Shown: positions 44,788-54,493, numbered from the stretch's first letter. The stretch is DNA of 64,000 nucleotides from Actinoalloteichus caeruleus DSM 43889 (GCF_000429185.2 NZ_AUBJ02000001.1:4216001-4280000), one strand, 5' to 3'. Notes: a model not told the origin generated them from the letters alone. Numbers and translations: made by a program.

Positions 44788-45111
44788 TCAGTGACCGCCG
44801 CCGCTCAGGTTCAGGCCGATGACCCCGGCGACGATCAGCAGCAGCGAGATGATCTTGAGGGTGGAGACCCCGTCGCCGAGCCAGACCATGCCGATCACGG
44901 CGGTCAGTGCCGCGCCGATCCCCACCCACACCGCGTAGGCGGGTCCGACCGGCAGTTCCCGCATCGCCCACGCCAGGCCGGCGAAGCTGATGACCGCGAA
45001 GACGGCGAAGCTCACCGAGGGCCACAGCCGGGTGAACCCGTTCGACAGTTTGAGCGAGATCGCCCATGCCGACTCGAAGATCCCGGACACGATCAGCACG
45101 ACCCAGGCCAC
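44788..45111 (-). CDS. SMR-family exporter, Gdx/SugE type
   Basis: A 107-aa, four-helix protein. The membrane Glu lies in SGIFESAWAISLKLSNGFTRLWPS, and WAMRELPVGPAYAVWVGIG and GVIGLNLSGG follow, matching SugE/Gdx rather than EmrE. Gdx proteins export guanidinium by H+ antiport (family knowledge). GTG 45111 has GGAGGG 7 nt upstream. I looked for a guanidine riboswitch in the short 5' region and could not support one. Confidence 0.88.
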   Translation of the reverse strand: MAWVVLIVSGIFESAWAISLKLSNGFTRLWPSVSFAVFAVISFAGLAWAMRELPVGPAYAVWVGIGAALTAVIGMVWLGDGVSTLKIISLLLIVAGVIGLNLSGGGH

Positions 45112-46061
45112 GATGGTCCCTCCCCGTTCTCCCGGCTTCCCTACCAGCGGTTTCGCTACTTTGGCACGACCGTACCAGTTTTTCCGTGCAGCAGGGTGCC
45201 GCCACGTGGTGGCGTCCCCCACCACCACCGAGGGGATCCGTGGATCGCGGGGTGCTGGCCCTCCGCCCGTCGCACCGGGCCCGCGCTGTTCCCGGCGTTC
45301 GTCGGGGCGGCCGATGAGGTGGTGGGGGCGCGGCCGAGGAGCCGGGCGGTGTGGCGCTCACCGCCGAGGGTCCGGATCAGGCGTCGGGAGCGGCCGACCC
45401 GTCGGGGAGGTCCCTCCCCGGTGTCCCGCTGTCCCGGGCCCGGTGTCGCACTGTCGCGGTTGTGGTGTCCCGCTGTCCCGCTGTCCCGAACTCGGGACGG
45501 CTCGTGGCGGAGAAGGGGGTCCTGACCCTGTACCCCCGGCGCGGGTGGACCCGCGTCCGAGAGCGCGGGTGGACGCCTCGGGCCTCGGGGTCGCGTCGGC
45601 ACCCGACGAGCGCTCCGGAACCAGAGCCGACCCCGGCCCGCTCCGCCGACGGCCTGACCCGCACGACGGCCCGACGAGCGAGGGGGTCCGGGAGCGGCTG
45701 GTACCGCCGCTGGTCGCGGTGTGCGGGACCCGGCGGAACCCAGCGGAACCCGGCAGGACCCGGTGGAACCCGGCGGGACCCGGCGGGACCCGGCAGGGTC
45801 AGCCGAGACCGGGGCGGGGGGAGGGGAGCCTGTGGGTGGACGCGGGGCGCCCGGACGTCGCCGAACCCCTCACGCCCGGAGCGCCCAGGGCCGCCGTACC
45901 CGCTGGACGGCTGGTCGCGCGGTGCTCGGCCTCCGCCAGGAGGGATGCGTGACCTCGCCGCACGCCGAGCAGGAGAACACCGCCCCCAGGACCGGCGGGC
46001 ATCAGCTCGGCCCACGGGCCGAAGACAGCCGGTGCGGCCAGGGAGCACCCGCCCCGACGGG
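45112..46061. other. Gene-free region of about 950 bp
   Basis: No coding signal is seen. It includes repeats of the word TGTCCCGCTG around 45421-45490 and a regular 10-bp tandem repeat at 45721-45797. Confidence 0.45.
45721..45797. repeat. 10-bp tandem repeat, about eight units
   Basis: Units of the form CGGCGGGACC / CGGCGGAACC / CGGCAGGACC follow each other without spacers. The 10-bp period is close to one helical turn. Confidence 0.75.
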
Positions 46062-46841
46062 TCAGAACTGGTCGGCCAACCGCTCCCCGAGCACGGCGAG
46101 CCGGTTCACGAACGGCGGTTCCGCGTCCCGCGTCGCCGGCTCGCTCACCACCGTGAGCACCCCACCCCCCTCGGCGAGGGTGGAGTGGCTCTCCCCGTCG
46201 GGTGAGGTCTCCACGACAGGGGCCGGCACGTCCGGCGGGCCCAGCACCACCGACACCGTGCCCAGGTTCCCGTCGTCCTCCACCTGGGCGCTGGCGCCCC
46301 GGGAGTCCGGCACGCACGCCGCGTCGACGGGCCCGGGCTCCTCCGCGTCATCGGGCAGCGCCTCGGCCAGGGCGGCCGCCAGCTGGGGGTCGACCGCCCC
46401 GCAACCGGTCGGCACCGGCTCCACGGCCGGCGGGGAACCCGGCTCCAGCTCCGGCACCGGGAGGTCCGTCGGCTGCTCGGGCTCGGCCTCGTCCCGCATC
46501 GTCCCGGGCAGGTCCTCGGCCTCCGCCCGGCTCTCCTGGTCCTCCAGCGGCTGCCCCATCACCGCCGGCCCCTGCTCGGGGGCGTCCGCCTGGCCGTTAG
46601 CCAGCGGGCCCGCCACCGTCTCACCTCCACCGTCGTTCTGCCACGGCGTGGTTCCCACCACCGAGATGCCGCCGGCGAGCAGCGCGACCGCGAAGACCGA
46701 CCCCCCGGCCGCCGTCATCCGGCGCCGACGGGTGATCCGGTGCGACTCCCGCGCCACGTCGCCCTCGTCGAACGAGGCGGGCGGGGTCTCCGCCCCGGCG
46801 GCCTCGCGGAACAACCCGGCAATCCGCTGTTCATCCACCAC
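46062..46841 (-). CDS. Membrane partner (putative anti-sigma) of the SigE-family factor
   Basis: A 259-aa protein from GTG 46841, with GGAGG 6 nt upstream. The N-terminal 45 residues are cytoplasmic (VDEQRIAGLFREAAGAETPPASFDEGDVARESHRI). One membrane helix follows at about 50-70 (TAAGGSVFAVALLAGGISVVG), then an acidic Pro-rich linker and an exported C-terminal domain with two cysteines. There is no zinc HxxxCxxC anti-sigma motif. It lies 51 nt behind the sigma gene, the usual anti-sigma position; the assignment rests on that and on topology. Confidence 0.75.
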   Translation of the reverse strand: MVDEQRIAGLFREAAGAETPPASFDEGDVARESHRITRRRRMTAAGGSVFAVALLAGGISVVGTTPWQNDGGGETVAGPLANGQADAPEQGPAVMGQPLEDQESRAEAEDLPGTMRDEAEPEQPTDLPVPELEPGSPPAVEPVPTGCGAVDPQLAAALAEALPDDAEEPGPVDAACVPDSRGASAQVEDDGNLGTVSVVLGPPDVPAPVVETSPDGESHSTLAEGGGVLTVVSEPATRDAEPPFVNRLAVLGERLADQF

Positions 46842-46892
46842 AGCACACCTCCCCACCGGCACCCGGCCGGAGTGGGCACACGGTCGCGCGTC

Positions 46893-47411
46893 TCATGACG
46901 CCGACCTCAGATCGTCCAGCGAGTCGCCCAGGACGCCTCGCAGGGCCTCCAGCCCCCGGGCGGTCTGGCTCTTCACGGTTCCCTCCGAGCACTTCATCAC
47001 GGCGGCGACGCCCGCGACGTCCATGCCTTCCAGGAACCGCAGCACCAGCACCGCGCGCTGACGGGGGGCAACCTGTCGCAGGCCGAGCAGCAGCGCCTCC
47101 CGCGTCGCGACCCGATCGTCGAGATCCGTCGACGAGACGGGTTCGTCGGGCATCCGCTCGACCGTGTGTTCGCGGCGCCACGGCCGCCGGGACTCGTCGA
47201 TCATGGCGCGGACCACGGTGCGCCGGACGTACGCGTCCAGCGCGTTCCGGTCCCTGATCTTCCGCCAACGCCGGTGCAGGGCCACGAACGCGGTCTGTGC
47301 CAGATCGTCGGCGCGGTGCCAGTCACCGCACAGCATGTACGCCATCCGTCGTACCGCCTCCCGCCGAGCCGAGAAGTACTCCGCGAACTCGGCCTCCTCA
47401 CGCTGGTCCAC
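46893..47411 (-). CDS. SigE-family ECF RNA polymerase sigma factor
   Basis: A 172-aa protein. Region 2 is FAEYFSARREAVRRMAYMLCGDWHRADDLAQTAFVALHRRW, and region 4 is LRQVAPRQRAVLVLRFLEGMDVAGVAAVMKCSEGTVKSQTARGL. Start GTG 47411 follows GGAGAGG; the longer frame adds residues without homology. It is divergent from threonine aldolase. Confidence 0.9.
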   Translation of the reverse strand: MDQREEAEFAEYFSARREAVRRMAYMLCGDWHRADDLAQTAFVALHRRWRKIRDRNALDAYVRRTVVRAMIDESRRPWRREHTVERMPDEPVSSTDLDDRVATREALLLGLRQVAPRQRAVLVLRFLEGMDVAGVAAVMKCSEGTVKSQTARGLEALRGVLGDSLDDLRSAS

Positions 47412-47551
47412 GCGGACCTCTCCGCTCCTCGTGCCGCTGATGACAGGACGTAACACCCGCCGCTTACGGTTGCACCGGCCCTCCGACGCTTTCCCGGCGG
47501 GGTCGAGCGATGCTTTGACGCACCACTCAGGCTATGTGGTGTGATCTGTTC

Positions 47552-48619
47552 GTGACCAAACTAGTGCCGATCGACCTTCGTTCCGACACCGTCACCAAGC
47601 CGGACAGGACCATGCGCGCCGCCATGGCCGACGCCGACGTCGGCGACGACGTCCTCGACGGTGATCCAACCATGCGCGAACTGGAGGAGCGCTGCGCGCA
47701 GTTGCTCGGCATGGAGGCGGCGTTGTGGACGCCGTCCGGCTGCATGGGCAACACCATCGCGCTGATGGCCCACCTCCAGCGGGGTGACAGCTTCCTCGCC
47801 CCGCACCTGGCGCACGTCCTCGGCAACGAGCTGGGCACGGCGGCATGGCTCGCCGGGGGGATGCCGCAGGCGTTGCCGTGGGTCACCCCCGGCGTGCCCG
47901 CCGCCTCCGACATCACCGCGGCCTCGGCCAGCGCCGGGCCCTACTACGCGCTGCGGACCAGGCTGTTCTGCCTGGAGAACACGCACAACGCGGCCGGAGG
48001 CGCGGTCGTCGCACCCGACGAGCACGCGGTGCTGGTCGCGGCGGCGCGGGAGGCCGGACTGCGGGTGCACCTGGACGGGGCGCGGCTGTGGAACGCCTCG
48101 GTGGCGATGGAGGTCCCACCCGCCGCCCTGACGGTGGGCGTCGACACCGCGCAGGTGTGCCTGAGCAAGGGGTTGGGCGCGCCGGTCGGCTCGGTCGTCG
48201 CCGGCTCGGCGGAGTTCGTGGCGGAGGCGCGCCGACTCCGGAAGATGCTCGGCGGCGGGGTCCGGCAGGGCGGTGTGCTCGCCGCCGCCGGCCTGGTCGC
48301 CCTGGACCGCGTCGACCAGCTCGCCGAGGACCACCAGAACGCCCGGCTGCTGGCCGACGGCCTGCGGGAGATCGGCTGGCAGGTCGACACCCCCCAGACC
48401 AACATCGTGCTCGCCACCACCCTCGACCTGCCGACCACGCTGAGCAGGCTGACCGCCCTTGGCGTGCACGCCAGCGCGATGGCCGGCCGGGTGCGGATGG
48501 TGACGCACCGCGACGTCACCAGGGCCCAGATCAAACAGGTGCTGCGGCGGATCGGCAAGGACGCCACCCGGCCCAGCGGAGGACGTTCCCTCGGCTCATC
48601 CCGCGCCAGCGCGTCCTGA
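47552..48619 (+). CDS. Low-specificity L-threonine aldolase
   Basis: A 355-aa fold-type I PLP enzyme that cleaves threonine or allo-threonine to glycine and acetaldehyde (family knowledge). DLRSDTVTKP is the diagnostic N-terminus, LENTHNAAGGAVV and VHLDGARLWNA follow, and Lys206 in CLSKGLGAPVGS binds PLP. GTG 47552 is favoured as a leaderless start (TGTGAT six bases upstream). ATG 47534 would add six residues and GTG 47564 would remove four. Confidence 0.9.
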   Translation: MTKLVPIDLRSDTVTKPDRTMRAAMADADVGDDVLDGDPTMRELEERCAQLLGMEAALWTPSGCMGNTIALMAHLQRGDSFLAPHLAHVLGNELGTAAWLAGGMPQALPWVTPGVPAASDITAASASAGPYYALRTRLFCLENTHNAAGGAVVAPDEHAVLVAAAREAGLRVHLDGARLWNASVAMEVPPAALTVGVDTAQVCLSKGLGAPVGSVVAGSAEFVAEARRLRKMLGGGVRQGGVLAAAGLVALDRVDQLAEDHQNARLLADGLREIGWQVDTPQTNIVLATTLDLPTTLSRLTALGVHASAMAGRVRMVTHRDVTRAQIKQVLRRIGKDATRPSGGRSLGSSRASAS

Positions 48620-48930
48620 CCCGGTGGCCGAGGGCGGGCGGCACCGCGACCCGGCAGGACCGCTCCGCGGTCCGTCGAGGTCGGCGCGCACCCCACCCGA
48701 CGCCGGACCGGCGGCCAGCCGGCCGCCCACCTCATCACTCCCCACGGGGATCGCACGCCCGGTCCCGGCCCAACGGCCGGGACGGAAAGGGCACCGCCGA
48801 ACGGGCAGCGCCCCACGCGCCGCCGTCGTGGACCGCGACGGTGCCGCGAGGGCCACCGGTGTCCGCCACCGGCCACCCCGGGTCACTGGCACCGGCCCGG
48901 CCAGCCGACCTGACCGGGTGACCGGTCAGG
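48620..48930. other. Convergent intergenic spacer of about 310 bp
   Basis: No gene is seen. The sequence is G/C-rich and lies between threonine aldolase and a small membrane protein reading toward it. Confidence 0.4.
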
Positions 48931-49107
48931 TCATCGGGGCAACTGCTTCTGGTTCCTCCCCTTGATGGCTCCGTACGCGGCGGTGCCCACGAAGAGCACG
49001 GCACCGACGATGAGGAGCCACCAGAGCGCCTTGAACACGGCGCCCAACACGGCCAGGCCGAGCCAGATCACCAGCAGAACTCCGACGACCTTCCAAATCG
49101 TCGACAT
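48931..49107 (-). CDS. Small two-helix hydrophobic protein
   Basis: A 58-aa protein from ATG 49107 with GGGAGG 5 nt upstream. Two closely spaced membrane segments (VVGVLLVIWLGLAVLG and WWLLIVGAVLFVGTAAYGAI) are followed by a basic tail. Such small hydrophobic proteins are common in actinobacteria and have no assigned role. Confidence 0.75.
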   Translation of the reverse strand: MSTIWKVVGVLLVIWLGLAVLGAVFKALWWLLIVGAVLFVGTAAYGAIKGRNQKQLPR

Positions 49108-49388
49108 GTGCGCCTCCCTCACGGCGTTCTCGGGACGTCGGCGAAGCCCCGGCTTGTCGAAACCAGCTTCGCACGGCCGGCCGGCACGCGAGACGGTCCC
49201 GCCCCGGTATCAGGGAAATCTCCGGGTGCGCCCGGAGAGCCCGCGACCGCGCGCGGGGGCGGCGGAGGGCACCCCCGCCCGGTCGGCCAGGCCCCGCCTC
49301 CGCCTCCGCCTCCGAGGGCGAGCCCGGCACGAGCGCCCCGCGCCCCGGTCACCCACACCGAACGGGACGGGAACCGGGCGGTGTCTCC

Positions 49389-49400
49389 TAGGCTCGGGGC
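49389..49400 (+). promoter_or_regulatory. Leaderless promoter of the aminotransferase
   Basis: TAGGCT (49389-49394) is followed by six bases and then the ATG at 49401. Confidence 0.6.
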
Positions 49401-50579
49401 ATGTCCTCCCAGCGCAGTCTGGCCACCGCGGCCAGCCGGGCCCAGGTGCCGCCGTTCTACGTGATGACCGTGCTCGACGCGGCGGCCCGCCGCCAGCGGG
49501 AACGCGGTGACGTGATCTCCCTGGCCGCCGGACAGCCGTCCACGCCCGCCCCGGCCCCGGTCCGCCGCGCGGCGGCCTCGGCGTTGGAGGGCAGCACGCT
49601 CGGCTACACCGAACAGCTGGGGACGGCCGAACTCCGGGCGGCCATCGCCCGGCACTACGGCACCACCTACGGGGTCGACGTGCCAGCCGAGGCCGTGACC
49701 GTGACCTCCGGGGCGTCCGGCGCGTTCCTGCTGACCTTCCTGGCCGCCTTCGAGGCCGGGGACCGGGTGGTGCTGACCCGCCCCGGCTACCCCGCCTACC
49801 GCAACATCCTGCGCGCGCTGGGCTGCGAGGTGGTGGAGCTGCCCGTCGGCGCCGACACCGGGTTCCAACCCACCGTGGAGATGCTGTCCGAGGTCGAGGG
49901 GCCGGTGCGGGGTCTGGTGCTGGCCAGCCCGGCGAACCCCACCGGTTCGGTGTTAGCCGGCGAGGAACTGCGGGCCGTCGTCGAGTGGTGCGCCGAGCAC
50001 GACGTCCAGTTGGTGTCCGACGAGATCTACCACGGCATCAGCTTCGGCGCCGCCACCTCCTCGGCCTGGGAGTTCTCCCGCGACCCCGTCGTCATCCACT
50101 CCTTCTCCAAGTACTGGTCCATGACCGGGTGGCGGCTCGGCTGGGCCCTGGTGCCGGAGGGGTTGCGCGACGCCGTGTCCGCCCTCGCCGGGAACTTCAC
50201 GGTCTGCCCGCCCGCGATATCGCAGGCCGCCGCGCTGGCCGCCTTCGACCCCGAGTCCTACGCGGAGGCCGACGCGCACGTGGAGCGCTACCGGGTGAAC
50301 CGCGACCTGCTGGTGTCCGGTCTGACCGGCCTGGGCATCCGGGGGATCGCACCCCCGGAGGGAGCCTTCTACGTCTACGCCGACGTGTCCCACCTGACCG
50401 GGGACAGCATGGAGTTCAGCCGGCGGTTGCTCGCCGACACGGGCACGGCCGTGGTCCCGGGCGTCGACTTCGACCCCGTCGAGGGGCGGAACTGGATCCG
50501 CATGTCGGTGGCCGGCGCCACCGAGGACATGCGGGAGGCGGTCGCCCGCATCGGGGGCTGGTTGCCGACCCTCACCTGA
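49401..50579 (+). CDS. Class I/II PLP-dependent aminotransferase
   Basis: A 392-aa fold-type I aminotransferase. ISLAAGQPS, LASPANPTGSV, SDEIYHGI and HSFSKYWSMTGWRLGW (PLP Lys237) are clear, and the C-terminal Arg of NWIRMSVAG would bind the substrate carboxylate. The aspartate/alanine-type subclass is likely; the exact amino acid is not assignable. It starts leaderless at ATG 49401. Confidence 0.9.
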   Translation: MSSQRSLATAASRAQVPPFYVMTVLDAAARRQRERGDVISLAAGQPSTPAPAPVRRAAASALEGSTLGYTEQLGTAELRAAIARHYGTTYGVDVPAEAVTVTSGASGAFLLTFLAAFEAGDRVVLTRPGYPAYRNILRALGCEVVELPVGADTGFQPTVEMLSEVEGPVRGLVLASPANPTGSVLAGEELRAVVEWCAEHDVQLVSDEIYHGISFGAATSSAWEFSRDPVVIHSFSKYWSMTGWRLGWALVPEGLRDAVSALAGNFTVCPPAISQAAALAAFDPESYAEADAHVERYRVNRDLLVSGLTGLGIRGIAPPEGAFYVYADVSHLTGDSMEFSRRLLADTGTAVVPGVDFDPVEGRNWIRMSVAGATEDMREAVARIGGWLPTLT

Positions 50580-50601
50580 TGACGGCACGGCGTCGACGGG
50601 G

Positions 50602-51111
50602 TCAGCGGCCGCCGGCCCCGTCGACGTCCAGCCGCCGCGTCATGAAGACGCTGTTCGGGTCCTCCCGGTAGTCCCCGAACGGCGGGCAGGGCGTGAACCC
50701 GTGCCGCGCGTAGAGCCGGCGGGCGGGCGCGAAGAAGTCCTCGCTGCCGGTCTCCAGGCTCACGTCCCGGTAGCCCCGGCGGCGGCACTCCTCGAGCAGG
50801 AAGCGGAGCAGGTGCGCGGCCACCCCGCGGCCCCTGGCCTCCGCCCGGGTCCGCATCGCCTTGATCTCCCCGGCCATCGGGGACAGCCGCCGCAGCGCCC
50901 CGCAGCCCAGCAGGGCGTCCCCCTCCCACACCGTCCAGAAGGACACGTCCGGCGCGACCAGCCCGCTGTGGTCGAGGGCGTGCACGCTCTCCGGGGGCGA
51001 GGTGGCGCGCATCTCGCCGAGGTGTTCGGCGACCAGCTCGCGCACCTGGGGCCGGGACAGGTCGTCACGGTCGATCGTCAGCGGGGGCACGGCCGGTTCT
51101 GAGCTGGTCAC
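50602..51111 (-). CDS. GNAT-family N-acetyltransferase
   Basis: A 169-aa protein with the acetyl-CoA loop RTRAEARGRGVAAHLLRFLLEE, an SLETGSEDFF strand and the LYARHGFTPCPPFGDY C-terminal motif seen in the PhnO/YhhY-like group. It acetylates an unknown amine. GTG 51111 lies within a GTGA that is also the end of a spurious extension of the upstream PepSY gene. Confidence 0.9.
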   Translation of the reverse strand: MTSSEPAVPPLTIDRDDLSRPQVRELVAEHLGEMRATSPPESVHALDHSGLVAPDVSFWTVWEGDALLGCGALRRLSPMAGEIKAMRTRAEARGRGVAAHLLRFLLEECRRRGYRDVSLETGSEDFFAPARRLYARHGFTPCPPFGDYREDPNSVFMTRRLDVDGAGGR

Positions 51112-51271
51112 GGCAGCAGCCTAGGCGCTTCGCCGCCCCACCCAGGGCCGGACCGCCCCCGCCGTGAGCGCCGTCCCATCGCGGCGTCGACCACCGTCGA
51201 GGGCCGGTGGGGCGCCCGCCGCCGGTGGTCCGCCGGGAAGGCGGAGCCGGCGACGGGAACCCCGGCCCGGG

Positions 51272-52724
51272 TCAGGCGGCGTCGCCCGCCCTGTCCCGCT
51301 CCCGTCGGCGCGCCACCGCGCCGAGGACGAGGTCCAGGGCGAGGAACGCCGCGAGGCTGATCCCCAACAGCGGCAGCCACCAGCCGACCAGGCCGGCGAC
51401 GGCGAGGACGGCGGCCACCCCCACCACGGCGCCCGGCGGAAGGCGCCCCGGCCGGGGCCCGCCCGCCGAACGCGCCCGGCTCACGGGTCGGTCGACGCCT
51501 CCACCACATGGCGTACCCGAGGACCACCATCACCGCGATCCCGCCGGCCACGCCGACGAGCAGGATCTGGTTCGGCAGCCCGAACATGGTGCCCATGTGG
51601 ATGTCGACACCCCACCGGGACAGCTTCGCGGCCAGCGGGTAGTCGTCGAAGTCGACCCGGTCGACCACCTCCATCGTCGTGCCGTCGATGGCCACCGCGT
51701 CGACCTCGGTCGGGTAGCTGCGCTGGATCTCCTGCACCACCCACGCCGTGCCCGGCTCGGCCGGCGGCTGGATCTCCACCAGCCCGGTGTTGACGTTCAC
51801 CCGTTGGGCGATCGCCAGGACGGCGTCGAAGGTCGCCGGGTTCGCATCCCCGGTGGGGGCGGTGATCACCCCGTGGTGGTGATGGTGGTCGTGCTCCCCG
51901 GCGTCCTCGGCTTCTCCGCCAAGGCTGGTGCTGACCGCCGGCGTCTCCCAACCCAGGGCCGAGCGCATCGACGACACGCTGGTCCCCCCGAACTGGGACC
52001 AGGTGATCCCGGTGGCCGAGAGGAACAACGCGCCGAGCAGCACCCACACGCCGAGCGAGGCGTGCCAGGACAACAACCGCCGCTGCCCCGTCCGCCGGAC
52101 GTTCGGGACGAGGAAGTCCCGCTTCGACCGCGACCGGCGGACCCGGGCGATCCACAGGCCGAGCCCGGCGAGGACGACGACCGCCAACCAGGAGGCCGCC
52201 AGCTCGCTGTAGACGCGGCCGACGTCGCCGAGGTGCAACCCCCGGTGCAGGTTGTTGATCCAGGTGCGCACCGGCAACGCGCCGCTGGTCCCGTACACGG
52301 TGAGGTCACCCCGGACCTCACCGGTGCCGGGGTCCACGAAGACGGCCCGCGACTCGCTCGGGCCCAACCCCTCCTCCGCGAACATCACCCGCGTCGTGTC
52401 GCCCGGTTCCGGGGCGGGGCGCACCGCGCTGAGCGTCGCGCCCTCGCCCTCGACGTGGGCCTGGGCGATCTCGATCTGCTCGGCCAACGGGAGCTGGACC
52501 TCGCTGACGGGGGCCTGGAGCTCCCGCTGGTAGATCGCCTGTTCCAGTTGCGGGGTCAGCGCGTAGAGGGCACCGCTGATCGCCGCGACGAGGATGAACG
52601 GCCCGACGAGGATGCCCGCGTAGAAGTGCAGCCGCCGCAGCAGCTGCCCCAACCACCCGCGCCGCCCGCTCCCCGCCGCCGACCGTTCCCCCCTGGTGGG
52701 CGGGGAGCTGAGGGACGTGCTCAT
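51272..52724 (-). CDS. PepSY-associated membrane protein, apparent frameshift near 51475
   Basis: A four-helix PepSY_TM protein: N-terminal LRRLHFYAGILVGPFILVAAISGALYALTP, then LHRGLHLG and SELAASWLAVVVLAGLGLW. A second helix pair, LLSWHASLGVWVLLGALFLSATGITWSQ, is followed by a His-rich loop (EHDHHHHHG), WGVDIHMGTMFGLPNQILL and MWWRRRPTR. After that residue the expected C-terminal helices (AVVGVAAVLAVAGLVGWWLP, LLGISLAAFLALDLVLG) are found in another frame ending at 51272. One extra base explains the break. Without it the frame runs on into a 110-aa low-complexity tail to 51108. It is probably metal or haem linked through its operon. Confidence 0.75.
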
Positions 52725-52733
52725 GCCGCCCCC

Positions 52734-53957
52734 TCAGCCCAGCAGGGTGTCGCCGACGTAGCCGTCCTCCGCGCACCCCGGTGGGATCGCGAAGACGGCG
52801 GAGCCGATCGGCACCGTCCACTCGTTGAGCAGGTCCAGTTCGTCCAACCTGCGTTGCAGCGGCACGAACTGCCGGTCGACGTCGGCCTGGAACGAGACGA
52901 ACAGCAACCCCGAGTTGGAGATCTCCGAACCCGAGGGCGGGTCGTCGTAGTTGTAGGCCCGCCGGAAGATCTTCTCGTTCGGATCGTCGCTGCGGGCCCG
53001 GCGGACGTGGGAGAACTCGGGGATCACCGGGAACCCGATGGGCGTGGTGGCCTCGAAGTCCGGTTCGTCGAACTCGTCGGTGCCCGTCAGGGGCGCGCCG
53101 TTCGACAGGTACCTGCCGACGGACTGCTCCCGGCCAGGCCGGTCAAGCCGGTCCCACCCCTCCAGGTCCATGTGGATGCGGCGCACCACCATCCCCGTGC
53201 CCCCGGCCAACCAGCCCTCGGTGTTCCACACGAGCCGCTCGAACTCCTCCGTCCCGGGCTGGGGGTTGGTGGTCCCGTCGATCTGGCCGAACAGGTTCCG
53301 CATCGTCGTGCCCGGCCGCACCGACCCGTGGGCGTGGTGGAACCCCCGCTGGGTCCACCGGACCGAGGCGAAGCCCCGGGTGTCCTTGAGCAGCATCCGC
53401 ACCGCGTGCGCCACCGTCATCGGATCGTCCGCCGCGACCTGGATGAGCAGGTCGCCGTCGCTGAACTCGGGGCGGAGCCGGTCCACCCCGAAGTCGGGCA
53501 ACGCCCGCAACCACTCCGGCCGGGTTCCGCCGGCGCGGTCGACCAGACCGGGGCCGAAGCCGAAGGTGACGGTCAGCCGCGCCGGGGTGACGGCGAGCTC
53601 CGGTTCCGAGTCGGCCAGGGCGGGCACACCCTGGGTGAGGCGGGCGGCGTCGTCGCTGAGGATGCGCATCATCCGCCGCAACGCGTCCGCGTCGGTGGAG
53701 TCCCGCAGGTCCAGGGCGACGAGGACGGCGTGCGCCTGCGCGGGCGTCGCCACCCCCGCCTGGTGGACGCCGTGGAAGGGAACCGTCTCCTCCCCGTTCA
53801 GGGGTGCGGCCGGCTCGCCCTCCGCCGGCCGCCGGTTGAGCACGTGGTCCGCGCCGATCGCCGTGGCCGCGCCGATCCCGGCGACGGCTCCTCCGAGGAG
53901 GAACCGCCGCCGGGTCGAGCCACGGCGACCGGAGTCGGCGCTCCGGTCGCCGGCCAT
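52734..53957 (-). CDS. efeB: Dyp-type peroxidase, Tat-exported
   Basis: A 407-aa protein. Twin-arginine signal TRRRFLLGGAVAG (residues 15-27) directs folded haem protein out of the cell. Dyp motifs are GQIDGTTN (GxxDG with catalytic Asp), proximal His in EFSHVRRAR and the distal Arg region. It is similar to EfeB/deferrochelatase. It overlaps the PCuAC gene by one base and sits in a copper-handling operon, an arrangement common in actinobacteria. Confidence 0.92.
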   Translation of the reverse strand: MAGDRSADSGRRGSTRRRFLLGGAVAGIGAATAIGADHVLNRRPAEGEPAAPLNGEETVPFHGVHQAGVATPAQAHAVLVALDLRDSTDADALRRMMRILSDDAARLTQGVPALADSEPELAVTPARLTVTFGFGPGLVDRAGGTRPEWLRALPDFGVDRLRPEFSDGDLLIQVAADDPMTVAHAVRMLLKDTRGFASVRWTQRGFHHAHGSVRPGTTMRNLFGQIDGTTNPQPGTEEFERLVWNTEGWLAGGTGMVVRRIHMDLEGWDRLDRPGREQSVGRYLSNGAPLTGTDEFDEPDFEATTPIGFPVIPEFSHVRRARSDDPNEKIFRRAYNYDDPPSGSEISNSGLLFVSFQADVDRQFVPLQRRLDELDLLNEWTVPIGSAVFAIPPGCAEDGYVGDTLLG

Positions 53958-54493
53958 CAGTGGTCCATGTCCATGTCGTGCTCGGAGTCGCCGCCCTCGT
54001 AGGACTCGTTGGCGCCCGAGTACTCCTTCACCGGTGCCGAGAACTCGAAGGTGGAGTCGTCGGAGAAGGTGAGGGTGAAGGTGACGTCCTCACCGGCATC
54101 CAGTGGGCCGGTGAGGTCCATCAACATGATGTGGTCGCCGCCCGGCTCCAGGGACAGCGAGCCGCTGGCCGGGACGACGAAACCGCCCTCGACCTCACGC
54201 ATGACCATGGCGCCGGCCTCGTTCTCCACCGTCTCGTGGAGCTCCAGCACCGTGGACGCCGGCGTGGTCACGCTGACCACCGTGACGTCCTCGTCACCGC
54301 TGTTGGCCAGTTCGCCGAAGGCGGCGGACATGCCCTCCTCGGCGGCCTTCACCCACGCGTCGTCCATGCGGATGACGTCGGCGGCGGGAGCGGCCTCCGC
54401 GGGCTCCTCCTCGTCGGTGGAGGCGCAGGCGGCCAACGCGAAGGCCGACGCGGCCGTGAGGGAGACGAGTGACGCGGTCTTCCGACTGTTCAT
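53957..54493 (-). CDS. PCu(A)C copper chaperone lipoprotein
   Basis: A 178-aa protein with a signal peptide and lipobox LAAC (Cys23). The PCuAC Cu(I) motif is seen as LELHETV, then MVMREV, FVVPASGS, LSLEPGGDHIMLMDL (His, Met, His, Met ligands). The His/Met/Asp-rich tail (SEHDMDMDH) is a second likely metal site. In this family it delivers Cu(I) to cytochrome oxidase assembly or sequesters it. Confidence 0.9.
   Translation of the reverse strand: MNSRKTASLVSLTAASAFALAACASTDEEEPAEAAPAADVIRMDDAWVKAAEEGMSAAFGELANSGDEDVTVVSVTTPASTVLELHETVENEAGAMVMREVEGGFVVPASGSLSLEPGGDHIMLMDLTGPLDAGEDVTFTLTFSDDSTFEFSAPVKEYSGANESYEGGDSEHDMDMDH

Noticed and set aside
45112-45240. Guanidine riboswitch upstream of the Gdx-type gene
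   Set aside because: The leader has a small AGCG-AAAC-CGCT hairpin but none of the conserved ykkC, mini-ykkC or guanidine-III blocks could be placed with confidence. An Rfam scan would decide.
51108-51271. GTGA overlap between the PepSY reading frame and the GNAT start
   Set aside because: The frame reaching 51108 has lost homology after about 51475, so this overlap is judged accidental and the natural end is taken at 51272.
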